The notes beneath the pieces are model-generated. The model was given only the letters and a program-made list of their open reading frames with translations, made no database searches and was not told where the DNA came from. A DNA stretch of 9,964 nt from JANRKG01 sp033763635. Lineage in GTDB: Bacteria; Cyanobacteriota; Cyanobacteriia; GCF-001939115. Shown here piece by piece: positions 6,778 to 9,964 of this stretch. The stretch spans positions 1-9,964 of the forward strand of contig JANRKG010000287.1 in assembly GCA_033763635.1 (NCBI GenBank), in the 5' to 3' direction. Position numbers and translations under genes: made by a program. Each line of letters begins with the position of its first letter. Position 1 is the stretch's first letter.

Positions 6778-8298
6778 ATGGATGAGCAACTTAGCCAGAA
6801 ATTTAGCCATCTCATCACCAGTGCCACTGGGCTTTGCATTCGTCCCCAAGACTTGAAGGCAATGCAGGAAAAGGTGCTCCTGCGGATGAAAGCCCTACGG
6901 TTTTCCCATCCAGAGCAGTATTATCAGCATCTTCTTGCCTATCAGGCAGGAATGGGGCTAACGCTGTCCAAGGGTGAGAATGAGTGGCAGCGATTAATTG
7001 CCCTATTAACAACGGGGGAAAGTTACTTCTTCCGAGATCAGGGACAATTCCGATTGTTGCGCGAGCAGCTTCTCCCGGACTTGATTCGTCAACGATCGCA
7101 GGAAACCCGTCTGGCCGCCCTTCGCCCTCAACTCAAAATCTGGAGTGCAGGATGTTCTACGGGAGAAGAGGTCTACTCTCTGGCGATCCTGGTGTCTGAG
7201 CTAATTCCCGATCGCACGAACTGGAATATTTCGATTTTGGGAACCGATATCAATGCGGAGGCGATCGAGAAGGCCCAGAAAGGTATCTTTGGTCCCTGGT
7301 CCTTTCGGACCTTCAATCCCTCTACCCAGCCCCAATACTTCCATCCCCAACGGGAAAACTGGCAGGTGGATGAGGAACTACGCCAGATGGTGACGTTTCG
7401 CACGGGTAATCTGGTCCAAGATCCCTTGCCGAACCTTGCCCTGGGGCTGTCTAATATTGATCTGATTGTGTGTCGAAATGTGTTTATTTATTTCGATACC
7501 GCTACGATCGCCCTGATCCTGGAGAAATTCAGCCAAACGCTCCGAGTCAGTGGCTGTCTCATCACGGGCCATGCAGAACTTCACAACCAAAAGCCAGAGT
7601 TGCTGGTGTCCAAACTCTATGCCGAGTCCGTTGTCTATCAACGCCGAGACTCCCGAACCCAACCTTCCTTACCAACCCCAGAGCAACCTGCTCTCTTCCC
7701 CTCCCTGCCTTCCTTCCTCTCCACTCCCCCACTCCCAACTTCTTCGCTTTCCTCCTTACCCAAAACTCCCGCAATTCCCGCCGCCGCACCGCCCCCCCCG
7801 GCCTCAAACCCCCTGGAACCTGTCGAAAAGCTGTTTGCTCAGAAGGATTACGGACAGGTCATTGCGATCGGGCAATCCCTCCTCACCCAAACGCCTGCAT
7901 CCCTGGCCCTTTTCCTACTTCTGGCCCGTTCCCACGCCAATCTGGGAAATCACGAACAAGCGAAAACTTACTGCCAGCAAGGAATTGCTCTGAACTCTCT
8001 GTCTGCTGAACCCTACTACCTTCTGGCCCAAATTGCCCAGGAAGAGGGACATTTTGAAGAAGCGAAGCGATTCCTCAAACAGGTGATCTATCTGACTCCT
8101 AACCGAATCATGGCCTATGTAGATCTGGGGTTGTTGTATGAGCAGGAGGGCGATCGAAACAGGGCGAAAAAGATGCAGCAGACAGCGATCGAGCAATTGC
8201 AGCGGCTCCCAACGGAGGCCCAGGTAGACGAAGGACGCAACGTAACCGTCGGGGAATTACTGCAAAATCTACAGACAATGTTGAGAAATAATTCGTAG
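6778..8298 (+). CDS. cheR: CheR-type chemoreceptor methyltransferase with C-terminal TPR repeats
   Basis: Transfers methyl groups from S-adenosylmethionine to glutamates of chemoreceptors, setting receptor adaptation. The 506-residue protein has a CheR N-terminal helical domain (about 1-75), then TTGESYFFRD (78-87), a variant of the family TxxTxFFRD motif. The SAM-binding domain shows IWSAGCSTGEEVYSLA (121-136), LGTDIN (154-159) and VCRNVFIYF (231-239). Residues about 291-347 form a linker rich in Pro, Ser and Leu. About four TPR-like repeats follow (349-476), e.g. LLLARSHANLGNHEQA and LLAQIAQEEGHFEEA. CheR-TPR fusions are typical of Wsp- or Frz-like alternative systems (WspC, FrzF), where the TPRs mediate or regulate binding. 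The start has no Shine-Dalgarno but a pyrimidine-rich leader. First gene of the chemosensory cluster; the CheW gene follows after 131 bases. Confidence 0.93.
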   Translation: MDEQLSQKFSHLITSATGLCIRPQDLKAMQEKVLLRMKALRFSHPEQYYQHLLAYQAGMGLTLSKGENEWQRLIALLTTGESYFFRDQGQFRLLREQLLPDLIRQRSQETRLAALRPQLKIWSAGCSTGEEVYSLAILVSELIPDRTNWNISILGTDINAEAIEKAQKGIFGPWSFRTFNPSTQPQYFHPQRENWQVDEELRQMVTFRTGNLVQDPLPNLALGLSNIDLIVCRNVFIYFDTATIALILEKFSQTLRVSGCLITGHAELHNQKPELLVSKLYAESVVYQRRDSRTQPSLPTPEQPALFPSLPSFLSTPPLPTSSLSSLPKTPAIPAAAPPPPASNPLEPVEKLFAQKDYGQVIAIGQSLLTQTPASLALFLLLARSHANLGNHEQAKTYCQQGIALNSLSAEPYYLLAQIAQEEGHFEEAKRFLKQVIYLTPNRIMAYVDLGLLYEQEGDRNRAKKMQQTAIEQLQRLPTEAQVDEGRNVTVGELLQNLQTMLRNNS

Positions 8299-8429
8299 AT
8301 TCGGGATAAATGCCTGGGGAATTACGGGTATTGCGAAGTATGAATGAATCTGTCCGTACAAGTGCCCTGGAGACGTAAAGATACGGATGGGAAGATTGGC
8401 ATCAGGATGCACTCAAGCGGAAGGCAGCG
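8299..8429 (+). promoter_or_regulatory. CheR-CheW spacer with Shine-Dalgarno for the CheW gene
   Basis: 131 bases with no gene. GGAAGG at 8419-8424, five bases before the ATG, is a proper ribosome site. Just before it, GCATC-AG-GATGC (8399-8410) is a perfect short dyad, and TCCGTA/TACGGA form arms about 23 bases apart further upstream. The spacer is long for a tight operon, so an internal promoter or RNA processing site is possible but not identified. Confidence 0.45.
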
Positions 8430-9449
8430 ATGGACAGCCAATCATTTCTGATCTTTAGTCTGCATGGTCTAACCTATGGAGTCTCAACGGAGAAAGTCCG
8501 GGAAATTATTTATCTGCCCGAACTGACAACCGCGATCGAAGCCCCTCCTGATATTGTGGGAATCCTCAATTTGCGTGGGCAAATCCTGCCTGTGATGGAT
8601 CTCAATCTACGCCTGGGGCGGCCCACCGACAACTATTCCGTAGAAGACAGCATCATTATTCTGAAATGGGAAGACGGATTCGGTGGGATCATCGTCAATC
8701 AGGTTCATGATGTTCAAGAAATTGATGAGGGTCTCATTGAAACCGATTTGTCCTACGGTCGGGAGCAGGTTAGCCGATCGCCCCTGGTAGCTGGAATTGC
8801 TCGTCTGGAAGGGCAAATCATTACCCTGCTTCACACCCAAAATCTGATTCACGCCACCCAGTTCTCGCAAACAGAATCGGTCGGTTCGGCCGATTCCCTT
8901 TCCTCCCGAATAAACTTTTGGGAAAGTGCTTCCCCGCAAGATCAGGTTACTTTTCAGCAACGGGCGCAAGCCTTAAGGCAACGCTCAGAAGAACAAAATT
9001 TTGCGGGATCGATGCCCCTGGCCGTCGTGGGTATGAATGGGGAGTATTTTGGATTGGATTTGTCCGTTGTGAGAGAGTTTACTGATATTTCCCGTGTCAC
9101 CCCCGTGCCCTGCTGCCCCAGCCACATTGTCGGCAATATGAACCTGCGCGGGGAAATCGTTACCCTGGTCGATCTCAGCCCCGTATTACAGGCGAATGCT
9201 CCTACCAATCGGAAAGGTAAGGCGATCGTTGCCCAGGTAGAGGATGTGATTGCTGGAGTCACGGTCGATGAGGTGTTGGATGTCGTTTATGTGAAAACGT
9301 CGGAGGTTAAACCCTTGCCGACAACCGTTCAGGCTGAGGGCAGGGATTACCTGAGAGGAACGGCAGCCTATGGGGATCGCATGATGACCATTCTCGATTT
9401 AAGTAAAGTTCTCACCCAAAGTGAACTTACCGTAGATCAGCAGGTGTAG
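8430..9449 (+). CDS. Double-CheW-domain chemosensory coupling protein
   Basis: CheW proteins hold chemoreceptors and the CheA kinase together in the signalling array at the membrane. This 339-residue protein carries two CheW domains: residues about 4-140 with IVGILNLRGQILPVMDLNLRL, and about 195-331 with IVGNMNLRGEIVTLVDLSPVL, each around the conserved N-x-RG hallmark. The linker (141-194) contains a predicted helix (TFQQRAQALRQRSEEQN). A standard CheW is about 160 residues, so this is a tandem form, not a fragment or a CheA. It lacks any response-regulator or kinase domain. The start ATG is backed by a good Shine-Dalgarno. The downstream CHASE3 gene begins 18 bases after its stop, so the two are surely cotranscribed. 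It may bridge two receptor or kinase units, which is inference. Confidence 0.92.
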   Translation: MDSQSFLIFSLHGLTYGVSTEKVREIIYLPELTTAIEAPPDIVGILNLRGQILPVMDLNLRLGRPTDNYSVEDSIIILKWEDGFGGIIVNQVHDVQEIDEGLIETDLSYGREQVSRSPLVAGIARLEGQIITLLHTQNLIHATQFSQTESVGSADSLSSRINFWESASPQDQVTFQQRAQALRQRSEEQNFAGSMPLAVVGMNGEYFGLDLSVVREFTDISRVTPVPCCPSHIVGNMNLRGEIVTLVDLSPVLQANAPTNRKGKAIVAQVEDVIAGVTVDEVLDVVYVKTSEVKPLPTTVQAEGRDYLRGTAAYGDRMMTILDLSKVLTQSELTVDQQV

Positions 9450-9467
9450 TTAGGGAAGAAAATCGTC

Positions 9468-9964
9468 ATGAGTCAATCGCTTGAGGGCAGACAGGGCAAT
9501 TTATACCGACTCAGCCGGATTGTTCCAGCCGGGTTTGGAGCGATTCTGCTTTTAATGGTTGGGATTGGAGTTGCAACTCGATTCAGTGTTGCCAGACTCG
9601 TTGAAACGGTGAGTTGGGTCTCCCATACAAACGAAGTCAAAGCAGATATCAATCAATTAGAAAAGATTGTGGTCAATGCAGAGACAGGCCAACGGGGATT
9701 TCTCTACACGGGTAAGGAGAATTTTTTAGAGCCGTATCTGGGAAGTTTAAAGATCTATCAGCAAGAACTGGATCAATTGAGAAGGTTAGTTGCAGATAAC
9801 CCGGAACAGGTGAGGCGGTTAGAAGAATTAGAAGTTCTCATCCAACGTAAATTTAATGATTTAGCAGAAACGATCGCCCTGAAACGAGCCGGAAAAGAAA
9901 AGGAACTTCGAACCCATGTCCTTTCGGGGCAGGGTAAACAAGCGATGGATAACATCCGGGAAAA
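9468..9964 (+). CDS. CHASE3-domain membrane sensor, probable chemoreceptor, 3' end outside window
   Basis: I translated from ATG at 9468-9470: 165 codons stay open to the window edge. The start has a short polar N-terminus, then a hydrophobic segment at about 19-37 (VPAGFGAILLLMVGIGVAT) that would be the first membrane helix. An extracytoplasmic helical domain follows, with ETGQRGFLYTGKENFLEPY (72-90), the hallmark of CHASE3. AGGGAAG (9452-9458) can serve as ribosome site. CHASE3 proteins continue with a second membrane helix and then either HAMP plus a methyl-accepting signalling domain or a histidine kinase. Position directly after cheR and cheW favours a methyl-accepting receptor, but that part is not in the window. 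The ligand is unknown. Confidence 0.85.
   Translation, partial: MSQSLEGRQGNLYRLSRIVPAGFGAILLLMVGIGVATRFSVARLVETVSWVSHTNEVKADINQLEKIVVNAETGQRGFLYTGKENFLEPYLGSLKIYQQELDQLRRLVADNPEQVRRLEELEVLIQRKFNDLAETIALKRAGKEKELRTHVLSGQGKQAMDNIRE

Noticed and set aside
6762..6785. Seven-codon upstream frame (MPTLLYG) overlapping the cheR start
   Set aside because: It has no ribosome site and is short enough to occur by chance; no sign of a regulatory leader peptide.
7470..8009. Long plus-strand frames (179 and 147 codons) inside cheR
   Set aside because: They exist because the C/T-rich linker contains few stops in any frame; the CheR frame is continuous through its motifs on both sides.
8340..8378. Twelve-codon frame in the cheR-cheW spacer
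   Set aside because: No ribosome site, no recognisable content, and too short to separate from chance.

Overview
The window looks like chromosomal DNA from a cyanobacterium. CGATCG, the core of the cyanobacterial HIP1 palindrome, appears about three dozen times by hand count, against roughly 2-3 expected by chance, and two copies are the full octamer GCGATCGC. The encoded proteins (a MRPIRTFNVSPSLP-type glucan phosphorylase, a short two-helix membrane protein and a CheR-TPR protein) also have a cyanobacterial flavour. The genus cannot be fixed from this sequence alone.

Layout. Positions 1-1868 (minus) hold the N-terminal three quarters of an alpha-glucan phosphorylase gene, which runs off the left edge. 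A 231-base divergent intergenic region separates it from ligA (2100-4121, plus), the NAD-dependent DNA ligase. A LexA-box-like sequence lies about 47 bases before the ligA start. A small uncharacterised gene on the minus strand (4098-4358) converges on ligA and overlaps its 3' end by 24 bases. A Rieske iron-sulphur oxygenase gene (4607-5659, plus) follows, preceded by an intergenic region with a perfect GTA-N8-TAC (NtcA-type) palindrome. The next 234 bases hold a two-hairpin repeat-like element. Then come a 62-residue two-helix membrane protein (5894-6082) and a LOG-family phosphoribohydrolase (6142-6726) with a 7-bp dyad just before its start.

The right third (6778 to the end) is the beginning of a chemosensory gene cluster, all on the plus strand: a CheR methyltransferase fused through a Pro/Ser-rich linker to TPR repeats, a protein with two CheW domains, and, 18 bases further on, the N-terminus of a membrane protein with a CHASE3 sensor domain that is cut off by the window edge. 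By family knowledge, CheR would methylate a receptor, the double CheW would couple receptor and CheA kinase, and the CHASE3 protein is probably that receptor, though a histidine kinase is possible. The CheA and response regulators, if present, would lie beyond the window.

Most of the window is housekeeping or well-known families. The points most worth a second look are the architecture of the chemosensory cluster, the altered iron-site motif of the Rieske protein, the LexA-like site before ligA, the interspersed repeat at about 5692-5746 and the odd low-complexity linker in CheR.
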